Shown here in pieces: positions 1 to 9,511 of a stretch of DNA of 48,873 nt. The DNA is from Flavobacteriales bacterium (GTDB taxonomy: Bacteria > Bacteroidota > Bacteroidia > Flavobacteriales > Flavobacteriaceae). A program made the position numbers and the translations under genes. The notes below the pieces were generated by a model. The model made no database searches. It was not told the DNA's origin and saw only the letters and a list, made by a program, of their open reading frames with translations. Location: NCBI GenBank assembly GCA_004213965.1, contig SGZI01000002.1, positions 1-48,873 on the forward strand, read 5' to 3'. The stretch's first letter is position 1. The number at the start of each line of letters is the position of its first letter.

Positions 1-336
1 AGATAGATTTTGATATTGGTTATATATTTCATTTTTTAAATCAAATTCAACATATCTTGATACATTTATTATAGTCTGTCTTGTTAAAAATGTAAAAAAA
101 CCAGATAATACAGCAGCCAATAGGATAAGGAATATATTCTGAATAAGCTCATTTTCTACTATTGATTGATCAATTATTACATTCCTTCTATACTGATCTA
201 TAATATTTATTGAATTTCTTACTAATCCTGGGGTAAACAAAAGCAATATTCTAGCAATTATTATTATAATCACTCCAAGCAATAGGTTTAACCTGTATTT
301 GTAAAAATATTTATTAAGGTGTTTTAATTCTTTCAC
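1..336 (-). CDS. ABC transporter permease/ATPase, N-terminal part (cut by window edge)
   Basis: Minus-strand frame open from a GTG at 336 to the window edge, 112 codons. It begins MKELKHLNKYFYKYRLNLLL, followed by a hydrophobic helix (about residues 17-34), a polar loop and a second helix (about 67-86) ending in an arginine-rich stretch. This is the usual start of the membrane domain of MsbA/MdlB-type ABC exporters in Bacteroidota, where the ATPase domain follows on the same chain. The ATPase part lies outside the window, so the substrate cannot be guessed. The GTG start is chosen because it puts the charged, conserved-looking MKELK leader just before the first helix. The gene is divergent from nusB, with 80 nt between them. 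Confidence 0.75.
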   Translation of the reverse strand, partial: MKELKHLNKYFYKYRLNLLLGVIIIIIARILLLFTPGLVRNSINIIDQYRRNVIIDQSIVENELIQNIFLILLAAVLSGFFTFLTRQTIINVSRYVEFDLKNEIYNQYQNLS

Positions 337-416
337 TGATTATAAATTCTTTCTAATAAATTTTAATAGTATCTTGCGTAAAATTAAATTAAAGTATTTA
401 ATTAAAGTTCTTTAAA

Positions 417-1364
417 ATGCTTACTAGAAGACATATTCGCCTAAAAATAATGCAAATTATCTACGCATTAAAAATTTCTGATTTCGAATATACAAAACAG
501 ACAGAGAAAAATCTCTTAGACAGTATAGATTCTATGTATGATTTATATTTAATTTTAATCTCGTTACTAGTAGAGTTATTAAAAAAAGCAGAAAATAAAT
601 TCCTAATTTCTAAACAAAAAATCTTAACTGACAATAAAAGTCATTTTGATAATCAGAAAATTATCAAAAACCAATTCTTAAATTATTTAAAACTTAATGA
701 GGTATTCAATCAGGAGATAAGAAAGAGATCTCTGGATGTATGGGAGATTGATTTTAAATATGTTGATTTGATATACGATCAATTAATAAAAAGTGATTTT
801 TATTCTGAGTATTTGACAAGTATTGAACTTTCTTTTAAAAATGATAAAGATTTTGTTTCTAGGCTATACAAAGATGTTATAGTTAAGGATGAAAAACTGT
901 ATAGTTACCTTGAAGATAAAAATATTAATTGGGTAGATGACTTGCCATTGGTAAATACAATTATTTTAAAACTAATAAATAAATCAAAAAAAGTAAATCT
1001 TAAAAAATATTTATTACCAAAATTATATAAGGATAGTAAGGATAAATTATTTGCAAAAAAATTACTAAAAATGACATTAGAAAATTATAGCAAATACAAT
1101 AAGGAAATATCCAAAAAAACAAAAAACTGGGATTCTGAAAGGATAGCAAAATTAGATTATATAATGTTAAATATGGCAGTTTGTGAACTTGTTGAGTTCA
1201 AAACTATCCCAATTAAAGTAACCTTAAACGAATATATTGAGATCTCAAAAGAGTATTCAACACCAAAAAGTAATATATTTATAAATGGTGTATTGGATAG
1301 TATTGTAAAAGATTTTACTAAAAAACGTAAAATAATTAAAGAAGGTAGAGGTTTGCACGAATAA
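417..1364 (+). CDS. nusB: Transcription antitermination factor NusB
   Basis: NusB binds boxA RNA with ribosomal protein S10 and supports processive rRNA transcription. At 315 residues it is about twice the E. coli length. This is normal for Bacteroidota, where a long helical N-terminal region precedes the RNA-binding fold. The N-terminus (MLTRRHIRLKIMQIIYAL) gives the usual start helix. The diagnostic C-terminal part is at residues 241-300: ERIAKLDYIMLNMAVCEL, then IPIKVTLNEYIEISKEYSTPKS, then FINGVLDSI. Middle segments are very rich in Lys and Asn, reflecting AT-rich DNA. It is followed after 43 nt by the DUF1573 lipoprotein gene and then yajC, an order common in flavobacteria. Confidence 0.95.
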   Translation: MLTRRHIRLKIMQIIYALKISDFEYTKQTEKNLLDSIDSMYDLYLILISLLVELLKKAENKFLISKQKILTDNKSHFDNQKIIKNQFLNYLKLNEVFNQEIRKRSLDVWEIDFKYVDLIYDQLIKSDFYSEYLTSIELSFKNDKDFVSRLYKDVIVKDEKLYSYLEDKNINWVDDLPLVNTIILKLINKSKKVNLKKYLLPKLYKDSKDKLFAKKLLKMTLENYSKYNKEISKKTKNWDSERIAKLDYIMLNMAVCELVEFKTIPIKVTLNEYIEISKEYSTPKSNIFINGVLDSIVKDFTKKRKIIKEGRGLHE

Positions 1365-1407
1365 CATTTTTTTATATTTTTACAGCAAAATTTAATTCTT
1401 TTAAAAA

Positions 1408-1905
1408 ATGAAAAACATATTATTTTTATTATCGTTATTTTTTATATTTTCTTGTGGTGATGACCCCTTTAGCAAGGTAAAGTCTGAAAATGTTCAAAAA
1501 GCATCAGTAAGAGATAATTCCACCACTAATTCTGCAATTATGACTTTTGACAAGGCAGTTCATGACTTTGGGACTATTCAAAATGGAACCCCTGTAGAAA
1601 CTGTTTTTTCTTATACTAACACAGGCAAAAGTCCTTTAGTTATTACAGATATTAAAAGTACATGCGGTTGTACAGTTCCTAGAGATTGGAGTAGAGAGCC
1701 GTTAAGTCCTGGAGAATCATCACAATTTACGGTTAAATTTGATGGAAAGGGTGTTAATAAGACTTCTAAAACAGTTACAGTCACTGCTAACACTGCAACT
1801 GGTAGAGAAACAGTTAAGATAACAGCATTTATTAATAATCCAGAAATGGCAGAAAAGCTTAAGAATAGACCAGCGAAGCAAATGCCAGGTCCAGTAGTAG
1901 AATAA
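1408..1905 (+). CDS. DUF1573 domain lipoprotein
   Basis: This 165-residue protein has a lipoprotein signal (MKNILFLLSLFFIFSC, Cys at 16 followed by GDD). One immunoglobulin-like DUF1573 domain spans roughly residues 45-140. The domain shows its characteristic phrases: FDKAVHDFGTIQNGTPVETVFSYTNTGKSPLVITDIKSTCGCTVP and then SPGESSQFTVKFDGKG. The family is abundant in Bacteroidota and resembles ASPM/SPD-2/Hydin-like beta-sandwich domains; no biochemical role is established that I can state. It sits between nusB and yajC, 10 nt before yajC, so it is probably co-transcribed with them. A one-mismatch -7 element (TATATTTT, 1373-1380) could be its own promoter. Confidence 0.9.
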   Translation: MKNILFLLSLFFIFSCGDDPFSKVKSENVQKASVRDNSTTNSAIMTFDKAVHDFGTIQNGTPVETVFSYTNTGKSPLVITDIKSTCGCTVPRDWSREPLSPGESSQFTVKFDGKGVNKTSKTVTVTANTATGRETVKITAFINNPEMAEKLKNRPAKQMPGPVVE

Positions 1906-1915
1906 TATATTATAG

Positions 1916-2191
1916 ATGGATACTAGTAGCGTTTTTATTCTTGCAATTTTATTGGTTACTTATTTTTTTATAATAAGACCTCAGCTTAATCAGTCTAAAA
2001 CGGAAAAGAAATTTAAAACTGAACTAAAAAGAGGTGATAGAATAGTTACAATTGGAGGAGTTTATGGAACTGTAAATGATGTAAATAATAAAGAAGGAAC
2101 CTGTATTATTGCAACTATGGCTGGAAAGATTAAGATAGATATATCTGCTATTTCTATAAGTAAAACTACTAAGCTTAATAAGAATAAATAA
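1916..2191 (+). CDS. yajC: Preprotein translocase subunit YajC
   Basis: YajC is a small accessory membrane protein of the SecYEG-SecDF translocon. The 91-residue product has one N-terminal transmembrane helix (about residues 5-22, ending in the typical FFIIRPQ). A basic cytoplasmic part follows with the family signature FKTELKRGDRIVTIGGVYGTV and then a short beta-rich tail. Length and domain order match the family. The start ATG is 10 nt after the DUF1573 gene stop, so the two are likely translated from one message. Confidence 0.93.
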   Translation: MDTSSVFILAILLVTYFFIIRPQLNQSKTEKKFKTELKRGDRIVTIGGVYGTVNDVNNKEGTCIIATMAGKIKIDISAISISKTTKLNKNK

Positions 2192-2261
2192 TCATTAAGC
2201 TCTTTGTTTTTTTTAGTTAATTCATTTTATTATATTTTTGTTATGTAGTTCATTGTTGTGA

Positions 2262-3281
2262 ATGTATAAAAAGATAATTCTTCCTTTCTTATTTTTATTT
2301 GATCCTGAAAAAGTTCATAATTTTACATTTCTATTTTTTAAAATAAGTTTAAACCTTCCTTTTATTGGTTTTTTTGTAGAGAAAACATATTCATTAAAAA
2401 ACAAAAAACTAGAAAAAAAATTATTTGGATTAGATTTTAAAAACCGAGTAGGTTTGGCCGCTGGATTTGATAAAAATGCTAAATTATATAAGGAATTAAG
2501 TCGTTTTGGTTTCGGCTTTATAGAAATTGGAACTGTTACCCCAGAACCTCAACAAGGAAACCAAAAGAAGCGATTATTCAGATTAAATAATGATCAAGGA
2601 ATTATTAATAGAATGGGTTTTAATAATGATGGAATGATTAAGATTGCTTTGCGCTTAAAGAAAAACAAAAATATATTGATTGGAGGAAATATTGGGAAAA
2701 ATAAGAATACCCCAAACCCTAATGCCGTTAATGATTATTTGCTTTGTTTCAACCACTTATATGATTTTGTTGATTACTTTGTCGTTAATGTAAGCTCTCC
2801 AAACACACCTAATTTAAGAGAATTACAAAACAAAGATTTTTTATCTAGAATATTAAAATCTTTAAAGGATGAAAATTTAAAAAAAACAAAACCAAAACCA
2901 ATATTGCTAAAAATTTCTCCAGATTTATCTTATGAGATTCTTTCAGAAATAGTGGATTTGGTTATTTCTTTAAAAATAGATGGAATTATAGCAACCAATA
3001 CTACTGTTAGTAGAGATAATTTAATTTCAAAGCATAAAAATGAGCCTGGAGGATTAAGTGGTAGGCCAGTTGCAAAAAAATCTAATGAAGTAATTAGATA
3101 TATTAATAAAAAAAGTAATGGACTAATTCCAATAATTGGTGTAGGAGGTATACATTCTGCTCAGGATGCTATTGATAAAATTAAGGCGGGAGCAGATCTA
3201 GTTCAAATATACACTGGGTTTATTTATGAAGGTCCATCATTAATAAAGTCTATAAATAAGGCATTAGTTGATTTAAACTAA
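2262..3281 (+). CDS. pyrD: Dihydroorotate dehydrogenase (quinone), class 2
   Basis: This FMN enzyme oxidises dihydroorotate to orotate in pyrimidine synthesis and passes electrons to the membrane quinone pool. The 339-residue length and the N-terminal membrane-associating segment (about residues 1-45, [21 protein letters not shown]) mark the class 2 enzyme. Visible motifs are [10 protein letters not shown] (FMN site), [14 protein letters not shown], the catalytic [14 protein letters not shown] with the class 2 serine, ATNTTVSRD, and [33 protein letters not shown] near the end. It converges on the protease gene, with only 2 nt between stops. A TA-rich element ending in TTTTTG about 25 nt upstream of the ATG may be promoter. 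Confidence 0.96.
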   Translation: MYKKIILPFLFLFDPEKVHNFTFLFFKISLNLPFIGFFVEKTYSLKNKKLEKKLFGLDFKNRVGLAAGFDKNAKLYKELSRFGFGFIEIGTVTPEPQQGNQKKRLFRLNNDQGIINRMGFNNDGMIKIALRLKKNKNILIGGNIGKNKNTPNPNAVNDYLLCFNHLYDFVDYFVVNVSSPNTPNLRELQNKDFLSRILKSLKDENLKKTKPKPILLKISPDLSYEILSEIVDLVISLKIDGIIATNTTVSRDNLISKHKNEPGGLSGRPVAKKSNEVIRYINKKSNGLIPIIGVGGIHSAQDAIDKIKAGADLVQIYTGFIYEGPSLIKSINKALVDLN

Positions 3282-3283
3282 TT

Positions 3284-5026
3284 TTATTTTACTATAAATT
3301 TTACATTTTCTTCTCTACCGTTTGAGATAATATTAAGAAAGTAAATACCAGAGTCTATTGATTCTATGTTGATTGCTAAATCAGATTCTGAAGAAACAAT
3401 TTTATTTAATATAACTCTACCATTAATATCAAATATTAAATATCTTTCAGGAAAGCTCTCTCCATTTAATTTAATATTGATTGTGTGTTCAGATGGATTG
3501 GGATAAACACTAAAATTGCTAACATTAATATCTGATAAACTTAAATAATTAGTGCTTATTTGCGTGTCTTCTTCCCATCCAAAATTTGAGTTCCAATAAA
3601 TTGTAGAATTATCATCTGTTCTTAGAATATAATATTCCTGACCTGCAGCCCCTTGACCAGGAGCATTGTTAGATAATCCATCTCCCTGAGTATCATATAT
3701 TGTAAATGTATAACATTCAGAAGACACAACATCTAGAGCATGGGTATATTGCCCAGAGGAACTATAAGGACCTCCAGAATCTAGTACTGTACCTGAACTA
3801 TCTTTAAATTCCCATGTGTTTTGATTAATTCCATTAGCAACGTTTACAGTAAGATTTACAGTAGTTGTCTCATATATGTTTGAATCATAACTAATATAAG
3901 CTGGAAAAACCTTTGTTATTGAAGCTGAATTTGAATTTGTAATAGTAAGAGTAACATCATAATCTCCAAGGCTATATGTGTGTGAAGGGTTTTGAATATC
4001 GTAGTCAATCACATCGTCACCGTCAACATCCCATTGCCATGAAACTGCTCCAACGCTTGTATCAGTAAAGTTAACAGTTATAGTATCATCGCAATCTTGA
4101 TTTTCATCAGAAGTAAAATCAACATTAAACGACGGGCATTCATAATAAGATTTAAATGTATGATAGCCAGCATACATCCTAGCATATTGACCATTAGTTA
4201 ATGAGTTTGTGCATGACTGAGGTGAGTAAGACATGATATTTGAAGTGTCTGGATCAAAGAATTGACCCTGAGCATCTGTATCGTTTCCAGTATAAACACA
4301 ACTAACGTTGCTTACATTACTTCCATTTAATTGAGGGTCAGCAGGTGTATCACATATTTGATCTCCACCAGAGGAGCAATTTGAACCACTTACTAATTCA
4401 GTAGTTAATGTGCCATTTTGGACTCCATGAGTATGGATTAGATTCCAATGATGTCCAAATTCATGAAGTAATGTATCACCATCTGCATTAGTTGTACATT
4501 GATTGTCCATAACAATCACATCATAATATTGATTGGAACTTCCAGGAAGATAGGTGTAACCGCATATTCCATTTCCTCCAGAGGTAATTGATTCAACAAA
4601 ATATATATTTAGAATATCTGGCTGATTATGTGAATAGAGACTTCCTTGTTCATCCGTATCGAAAGCATACAAGTTATTATCAGCTATGTAGTTTATATCA
4701 TCACATATATTCATTTCTAAAAAAGAATTTACTAGGTATGAGTTGGCTTCTTCAATTTCTGCTATGACATCTGAAGCGGATATTGCAGATGTGCCATTTG
4801 CTTGTGTAACTATATGAATTTTTACAGGAACATTAGTTATAGCAGTTGATGTTTTGTTTGCTTTTAACTGGTAGTATTTTTTTTCATAATTTTCAAGAAT
4901 TTCTCTTTTTTCATCCATACTGTTAAAATAATTTTCAGGAACTTCAGTTCCACAAAAATTATTAATATTTTGCGCTGATGAATTTATTGAAAATATAATT
5001 GCGATTATAAATAGTATTTTTTTCAT
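3284..5026 (-). CDS. Secreted M43-like zinc metalloprotease with PKD domain and type IX sorting tail
   Basis: This 580-residue exported protein begins with a signal peptide (MKKILFIIAIIFSINSSAQ). A metzincin-type protease domain covers about residues 60-290. The zinc site is H188-E189-F-G-H192 with third ligand H198, and the Met-turn is in SNIMSYSPQSC. The region DAQGQFFDPDTSNIM and the Cys pairs resemble pappalysin-like family M43. The usual glycine three residues before the third histidine is asparagine here (N195). A PKD domain follows (about 305-380: VNFTDTSVGAVSWQWDVDGDDVIDY), then a beta-rich region. The C-terminal type IX secretion sorting domain (about 505-580) contains SVYPNPSEHTINIKL and DINGRVI. 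Likely role is extracellular protein degradation; the substrate is unknown. Confidence 0.88.
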   Translation of the reverse strand: MKKILFIIAIIFSINSSAQNINNFCGTEVPENYFNSMDEKREILENYEKKYYQLKANKTSTAITNVPVKIHIVTQANGTSAISASDVIAEIEEANSYLVNSFLEMNICDDINYIADNNLYAFDTDEQGSLYSHNQPDILNIYFVESITSGGNGICGYTYLPGSSNQYYDVIVMDNQCTTNADGDTLLHEFGHHWNLIHTHGVQNGTLTTELVSGSNCSSGGDQICDTPADPQLNGSNVSNVSCVYTGNDTDAQGQFFDPDTSNIMSYSPQSCTNSLTNGQYARMYAGYHTFKSYYECPSFNVDFTSDENQDCDDTITVNFTDTSVGAVSWQWDVDGDDVIDYDIQNPSHTYSLGDYDVTLTITNSNSASITKVFPAYISYDSNIYETTTVNLTVNVANGINQNTWEFKDSSGTVLDSGGPYSSSGQYTHALDVVSSECYTFTIYDTQGDGLSNNAPGQGAAGQEYYILRTDDNSTIYWNSNFGWEEDTQISTNYLSLSDINVSNFSVYPNPSEHTINIKLNGESFPERYLIFDINGRVILNKIVSSESDLAINIESIDSGIYFLNIISNGREENVKFIVK

Positions 5027-5078
5027 ATAATTATTGAATTGAAAGTAAAAATAATTAATTTTTTATAAAATTTTAAGC

Positions 5079-5702
5079 ATGGAGAGTATATTAATTTCTT
5101 TTTTTATTGCTAGTTTTTTTCTTGCACTTGCACCTGGTCCAGATAATTTCTTTGTTTTAACCTTTAGTGCTAAATATGGAAAAACACTTGGATTTTATAC
5201 TGTTTTAGGATTGATTTCAGGTTGTTTTATTCACACAACCTTTGTAGCCTTTGGCGTTTCAGCATTAATTGTAAGTAATCCTTTTCTTGTTTCTGTATTA
5301 AAATATATTGGAGCAATATATCTGTTATTTGTTGCAATAAAAGTATATAATTCTGAAAATGAAATAACAGATATTCGCGATAGCGTGAATAAAAAAAACA
5401 AGTTTAAGGTATTTTTAAATGGCTTTTTAATGAATATGTTAAATCCTAAGATTTTAATTTTCTTTTTAGCATTTTTTCCAACCTTTATTTTTAGTGATTA
5501 CATAAATCCAGTTATTCAGTTTTATATTCTAGGAGGAATTTTTATGTCAATTACTTTTATTGTTTTTATTACAATTGTCTTGATGTCTTCTTTTATTAAC
5601 AATAATTTTAAAAAGTTTAAAGTATACACTGAGTTATTGAAATGGATTAACATTATTGTCTTAATTTCAATTGCAATAATGATACTATTTTCTGAAAATT
5701 AA
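5079..5702 (+). CDS. LysE-family amino acid/metabolite exporter
   Basis: The 207-residue integral membrane protein has about six hydrophobic segments. It carries the LysE/RhtB N-terminal signature FFLALAPGPDNFFVLTFSAKYGKTLGFYTVLGL and the mid-protein motif GFLMNMLNPKILIFFLAFFPTFI. The family exports amino acids or related small molecules in exchange for protons; the substrate cannot be read from sequence. The gene is divergent from the metalloprotease and lies 29 nt upstream of the HMG-CoA lyase gene on the same strand. Co-transcription is therefore possible, and a link to branched-chain amino acid turnover would be speculation. Confidence 0.92.
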   Translation: MESILISFFIASFFLALAPGPDNFFVLTFSAKYGKTLGFYTVLGLISGCFIHTTFVAFGVSALIVSNPFLVSVLKYIGAIYLLFVAIKVYNSENEITDIRDSVNKKNKFKVFLNGFLMNMLNPKILIFFLAFFPTFIFSDYINPVIQFYILGGIFMSITFIVFITIVLMSSFINNNFKKFKVYTELLKWINIIVLISIAIMILFSEN

Positions 5703-5731
5703 GCTAATTTTATACATCTTAGCTATTTTAA

Positions 5732-6592
5732 ATGTCAACTATTAAAATTATTGAATGTCCTAGAGATGCAATGCAAAGTATTAAGGAATTTATTCCAACA
5801 GATTATAAGTTGAAATATCTTCAGTCTTTAGTAGATGTAGGTTTTGATACCATAGATATTGGTAGTTTTGTTTCAAGTAAAGTTATACCGCAACTATCTG
5901 ATTCAGCAGAAATTATCGATAGAATTAATTTGACTAATAATACCAAGTTGTTGGTTATCATTGCAAATAAAAGAGGTGCGTTAGAGGCATGCACTCATGC
6001 TAAAATTTCATATTTAGGCTATCCCTTTTCAATTTCAGAAAATTTCCAAATGAGAAATACTAATAAGACAATAAAAGAATCAGAAAAGGTTTTAATGGAT
6101 ATACAGGAAGTTTGCTTAAGTCATAATAAGGAATTGGTAGTTTATTTATCTATGGGTTTTGGAAACCCTTATGGTGATCCTTGGAGTTTTGAAATAGTAG
6201 ATAAATGGATTTCAAAATTGGTTGATCGGGGTGTTAAGATAATTTCATTAAGTGATACTATTGGTTCTGCAGACGCCAATTCTATAGGTCAATTATTTCA
6301 AAACATATCAAAAAAGTATAAGGATATTGAGTTTGGGGTTCATCTTCATACAAACCCTAGATCATGGTATAATAAGGTTGAGGCTGCCTATGAGGCTGGA
6401 TGTAGGCGATTTGATGGAGCAATAAAAGGTTTTGGCGGATGTCCTATGGCTTCCGATAAGCTAGTAGGTAATATGCCAACTGAAAAATTAATTTCTTTTA
6501 TTACTGAAAGAAACATTGCTTCAAGTGTTAATTTATTACGCTTTGAAAGTGCATTTAATAATTCTCTTGAAATATTTAATAGATATAAATAG
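5732..6592 (+). CDS. Hydroxymethylglutaryl-CoA lyase
   Basis: This enzyme cleaves HMG-CoA to acetyl-CoA and acetoacetate, the last step of leucine breakdown. The 286-residue protein is a complete TIM-barrel lyase of the DRE-TIM family. It shows IECPRDAMQ (catalytic Arg-Asp near the start), the divalent-metal histidines in GVHLHTNP, AGCRRFDGAIKGFGGCPMA with the active-site cysteine loop, and the C-terminal MPTEKLISF helix. The stop codon lies inside a 28-bp perfect palindrome (6589-6616). A diverged second copy of the last ~38 codons exists at 9512-9630, beyond the next gene. The citramalate/homocitrate synthase family is the main alternative, but length and the GFGGCP loop favour the lyase. 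Confidence 0.93.
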   Translation: MSTIKIIECPRDAMQSIKEFIPTDYKLKYLQSLVDVGFDTIDIGSFVSSKVIPQLSDSAEIIDRINLTNNTKLLVIIANKRGALEACTHAKISYLGYPFSISENFQMRNTNKTIKESEKVLMDIQEVCLSHNKELVVYLSMGFGNPYGDPWSFEIVDKWISKLVDRGVKIISLSDTIGSADANSIGQLFQNISKKYKDIEFGVHLHTNPRSWYNKVEAAYEAGCRRFDGAIKGFGGCPMASDKLVGNMPTEKLISFITERNIASSVNLLRFESAFNNSLEIFNRYK

Positions 6593-6616
6593 TATTTTTT
6601 GATCAAAAAATACTAT
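6589..6616. terminator. 28-bp perfect palindrome over the HMG-CoA lyase stop codon
   Basis: The segment reads identically on both strands, centred on GATC at 6601-6604. Six T residues lie before the centre and six A residues after it. The HMG-CoA lyase stop (6590-6592) is inside the left arm. It can fold into a nearly loopless AT-rich hairpin and could end transcription from both the lyase gene and the convergent propeller gene, although there is no clear separate U-tract. It also sits at the boundary of the duplicated lyase 3' end, so it may mark a recombination junction. Confidence 0.5.
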
Positions 6617-6650
6617 AAAAGGATAATAAATACATTACGCTAATCTTAGT

Positions 6651-9467
6651 TTAATTAATTATCAATTTATTTTCATTAGAGGAAATATTGTTTTTTACTT
6701 GGATAATGTATTCTCCTTTTTCAATATACTTTTTGTTATCCTTATCATATAAATTGTTATTAATAAAATTTAATCCTTTATCCAAGTTATAAGTTTTGTT
6801 AAAAATTATTCCGGAGTCATTTTTAACAAGAAAATCAACTTGAGACTTATTTTTAGAAAAGATAACGACTTCAATATTTGGTTCCATCGTATTCCCATAC
6901 CAATTTTTTGAACCCCATCTAGATGAAAATTTTACTTTATCTATATCATAAATATATAGTTCACTGTCTAATATATTCTGATTTAATTTTTGAAGCACTT
7001 CTATATTTGTTACATAAATAGACCTCCCATGTGTGCCTACTATTAAATCATTTTCTCTTGGATGAATAACTAAATCATGAACTGGAGTATTTGGTAATCC
7101 ACCACTAAAAGCAAAAAATATATTTCCATAATCTAAAGAGGCATATAATCCATGGTCTGTTCCTACGTATATAAGTTTTTCATTTTTTAAATCTTCAATT
7201 ATTACATTAACTGGCTCATTAGGGATATTATGACCTATCTTACTCCAATTTAAACCATAATCCTCAGAGACATATACCATAGACTCAAAATTATCCCATC
7301 TATAACCATTTAGCGATAAATAAACTCTACTCTCTTTAAATTTTGAAGGATATATTCCACTTACCCACATTTTTTTAGGCAAAGAACTACTAATGTTTTT
7401 CCAAGTAAAACCACCATCTTTTGAGATATGAATTAAGCCATCATCACTGCCAACATAAATCAAACCATACTTTAATTCAGACTCAATAATAGTAGTTAAA
7501 GTGCCATAACTTACATTGCCTTTTATGCCACCATTTGTAAGATCAGCTGACAAGGTTTCAAAATCATTTCCTTGGTTTAAAGACCTGTGAAATTTATTGG
7601 ACCCCATATAAAGAATATCTTGATTATGTCTAGATAAATAAATTGGCGTTTCCCAATTCCATCTATATGGCTTCTCTCCTAATTTATGACTAGGAGTAAT
7701 TCTTTTTCTTTCACCTGTTCGTGTATTAACTCTAGCATAATTTCCAAATTGAGATCCTGTATATACTGTCTCGTTATCTCTAAAATCTATTTCAGTTTGC
7801 ATACCATCTCCTCCAAGAATAGATTTCCAAGGATATTGACCTGAACTATGCCATCTTAAACTTGACTTATAATCTGATGGTCCCATCCATACACCATTAT
7901 CTTGAAGTCCTCCATAAACATTATATGGATCATTCATATCAATATTTATATCATAAAATTGACCTACAGAAGTGCTATTATGCTTCATCCAATTCTTACC
8001 AGCATCATATGAAATATTCAAACCACCATCATTACCTGCGATAAGATGACCGGATCTATTAGGGTTTACCCACAAAGCTTGATGATCACCATGCATATTA
8101 TCAAAGCCTATAGACTCCCATGTTTTTCCAAAATCAATTGATTTCAAAAGAGGAACACCTAATACGTATAATTTTGCTGGATCTTGAGGGTCTACCCTAA
8201 TTTCTCCAAAATAATAACCATAAGAGAAATAAAGATTACTTAACTCATCCTCATTTACCTTTTTCCATGTTATTCCATAATCTTGAGAAGAATAAACTTC
8301 TGCTCCTATTACTGGAGTTTCATAAAGCAAACTATTTGAGTCTTCTAAAAATTCAACTAGAGAAATTGGATCAATACTTCCATCTGTAACTAATTGTTTT
8401 ATTTTATCAGATTTGTATTCAGAAGGAAATCTATTTGATCTAAGGAATTTGTTCAATTTTTTATCAGATAATTTTAGAAAATCACTAATTGAAATATCTC
8501 TCAACATATCTTTAGTAAGATCATCATTCTTTTTTTTAGATGGAGTAGAAGCTCTTCTATCCTGATTATCTAAGATTGCATATATAATATTTGGATTTGA
8601 TTTAGATATATCTAACCCAATTCTACCTGTTCCTTCTGTATCAGGGAATCCACTTAATCCACCCGATATCTCTTTCCAATTTTCACCACCATCAGTTGAT
8701 TTAAATATGCCAGATCCTAATCCTGAACCATCAAAATTCCAAGCCATTCTTTTTCTCTCCCACATTGATAGATAGAGAATGTCAGGATTAGATGGATCAA
8801 TGACTAAATCAATTGCACCTGTCATATCATTGATAAATAGAGTATTTCTCCATGTAACCCCTCCATCTGTTGTCTTATATAAACCTCTATCCTTATTTGA
8901 AGAATATAAATGACCTAATGAAGCCACCCATATAATATTATTATCTTCGGGATGAATTATGATTCTACCTATATGATGAGACCCTTTTAATCCTATATGA
9001 GTCCAATCTTTTCCTCCATTAGAAGATTTATAAATTCCATTCCCAGAATAAGAAGATCTACTTGAATTATTTTCACCCGTACCTACATAGATTATATCAT
9101 TTTCCCAATCAACCTCAATATCTCCTATTGTCATCACCATCTGATTATCAAAAATAGGGTTAAAGCTATTTCCATTATTTGTGGTTTCCCATAATCCTCC
9201 AGAAGCATATGCAACATAAAAATGAGATGGGTCTTTTGGATTAACTGACAAATCAGTTACTCTTCCACTCATAACTGTAGGACCTATATTTCTGAAATTA
9301 ATATTTTTTACTATAGAATTTTTTTCTAAGTAAACCCTGTCTAAATATCCATTAAATCTTTCTTCAGTAGATGTAGCTAAGGGATAATTAGGTTTTTTAT
9401 TATTCTTTTGAGAATAAGCATTATTTATAAAAAATAATATTAATAATAATTTTAATATTTTAATCAT
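6651..9467 (-). CDS. Secreted BNR/sortilin-type beta-propeller protein
   Basis: The product has about 938 residues when begun at the second in-frame ATG (9467), which puts the signal peptide MIKILKLLLILFFINNAYSQ at the N-terminus. An earlier ATG at 9494 would add nine residues. The protein consists of many sortilin/VPS10-like propeller repeats, seen as recurring S-x-D-x-G-x-x-W blocks: YKSSNGGKDW, YKTTDGGVTW, FKSTDGGENW, YSSQDYGITW, LISKDGGFTWK, YVSEDYGLNW. A charged insert (about residues 300-385, with FLKLSDKKLNKFLRSNRFP) followed by SLLYETPVIGAEVYSSQD is familiar from flavobacterial proteins usually labelled glycosyl hydrolase or VPS10-domain protein. I do not see a standard type IX sorting domain; the end is a short beta-rich tail. 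Activity is unknown, and periplasmic or surface binding or hydrolysis is the usual guess. It lies between the intact and the decayed HMG-CoA lyase 3' ends. Confidence 0.85.
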   Translation of the reverse strand: MIKILKLLLILFFINNAYSQKNNKKPNYPLATSTEERFNGYLDRVYLEKNSIVKNINFRNIGPTVMSGRVTDLSVNPKDPSHFYVAYASGGLWETTNNGNSFNPIFDNQMVMTIGDIEVDWENDIIYVGTGENNSSRSSYSGNGIYKSSNGGKDWTHIGLKGSHHIGRIIIHPEDNNIIWVASLGHLYSSNKDRGLYKTTDGGVTWRNTLFINDMTGAIDLVIDPSNPDILYLSMWERKRMAWNFDGSGLGSGIFKSTDGGENWKEISGGLSGFPDTEGTGRIGLDISKSNPNIIYAILDNQDRRASTPSKKKNDDLTKDMLRDISISDFLKLSDKKLNKFLRSNRFPSEYKSDKIKQLVTDGSIDPISLVEFLEDSNSLLYETPVIGAEVYSSQDYGITWKKVNEDELSNLYFSYGYYFGEIRVDPQDPAKLYVLGVPLLKSIDFGKTWESIGFDNMHGDHQALWVNPNRSGHLIAGNDGGLNISYDAGKNWMKHNSTSVGQFYDINIDMNDPYNVYGGLQDNGVWMGPSDYKSSLRWHSSGQYPWKSILGGDGMQTEIDFRDNETVYTGSQFGNYARVNTRTGERKRITPSHKLGEKPYRWNWETPIYLSRHNQDILYMGSNKFHRSLNQGNDFETLSADLTNGGIKGNVSYGTLTTIIESELKYGLIYVGSDDGLIHISKDGGFTWKNISSSLPKKMWVSGIYPSKFKESRVYLSLNGYRWDNFESMVYVSEDYGLNWSKIGHNIPNEPVNVIIEDLKNEKLIYVGTDHGLYASLDYGNIFFAFSGGLPNTPVHDLVIHPRENDLIVGTHGRSIYVTNIEVLQKLNQNILDSELYIYDIDKVKFSSRWGSKNWYGNTMEPNIEVVIFSKNKSQVDFLVKNDSGIIFNKTYNLDKGLNFINNNLYDKDNKKYIEKGEYIIQVKNNISSNENKLIIN

Positions 9468-9511
9468 TGGTTTAGGTTTGAATTTATTGTTCATTTAATT
9501 TAAAAAAAAAA

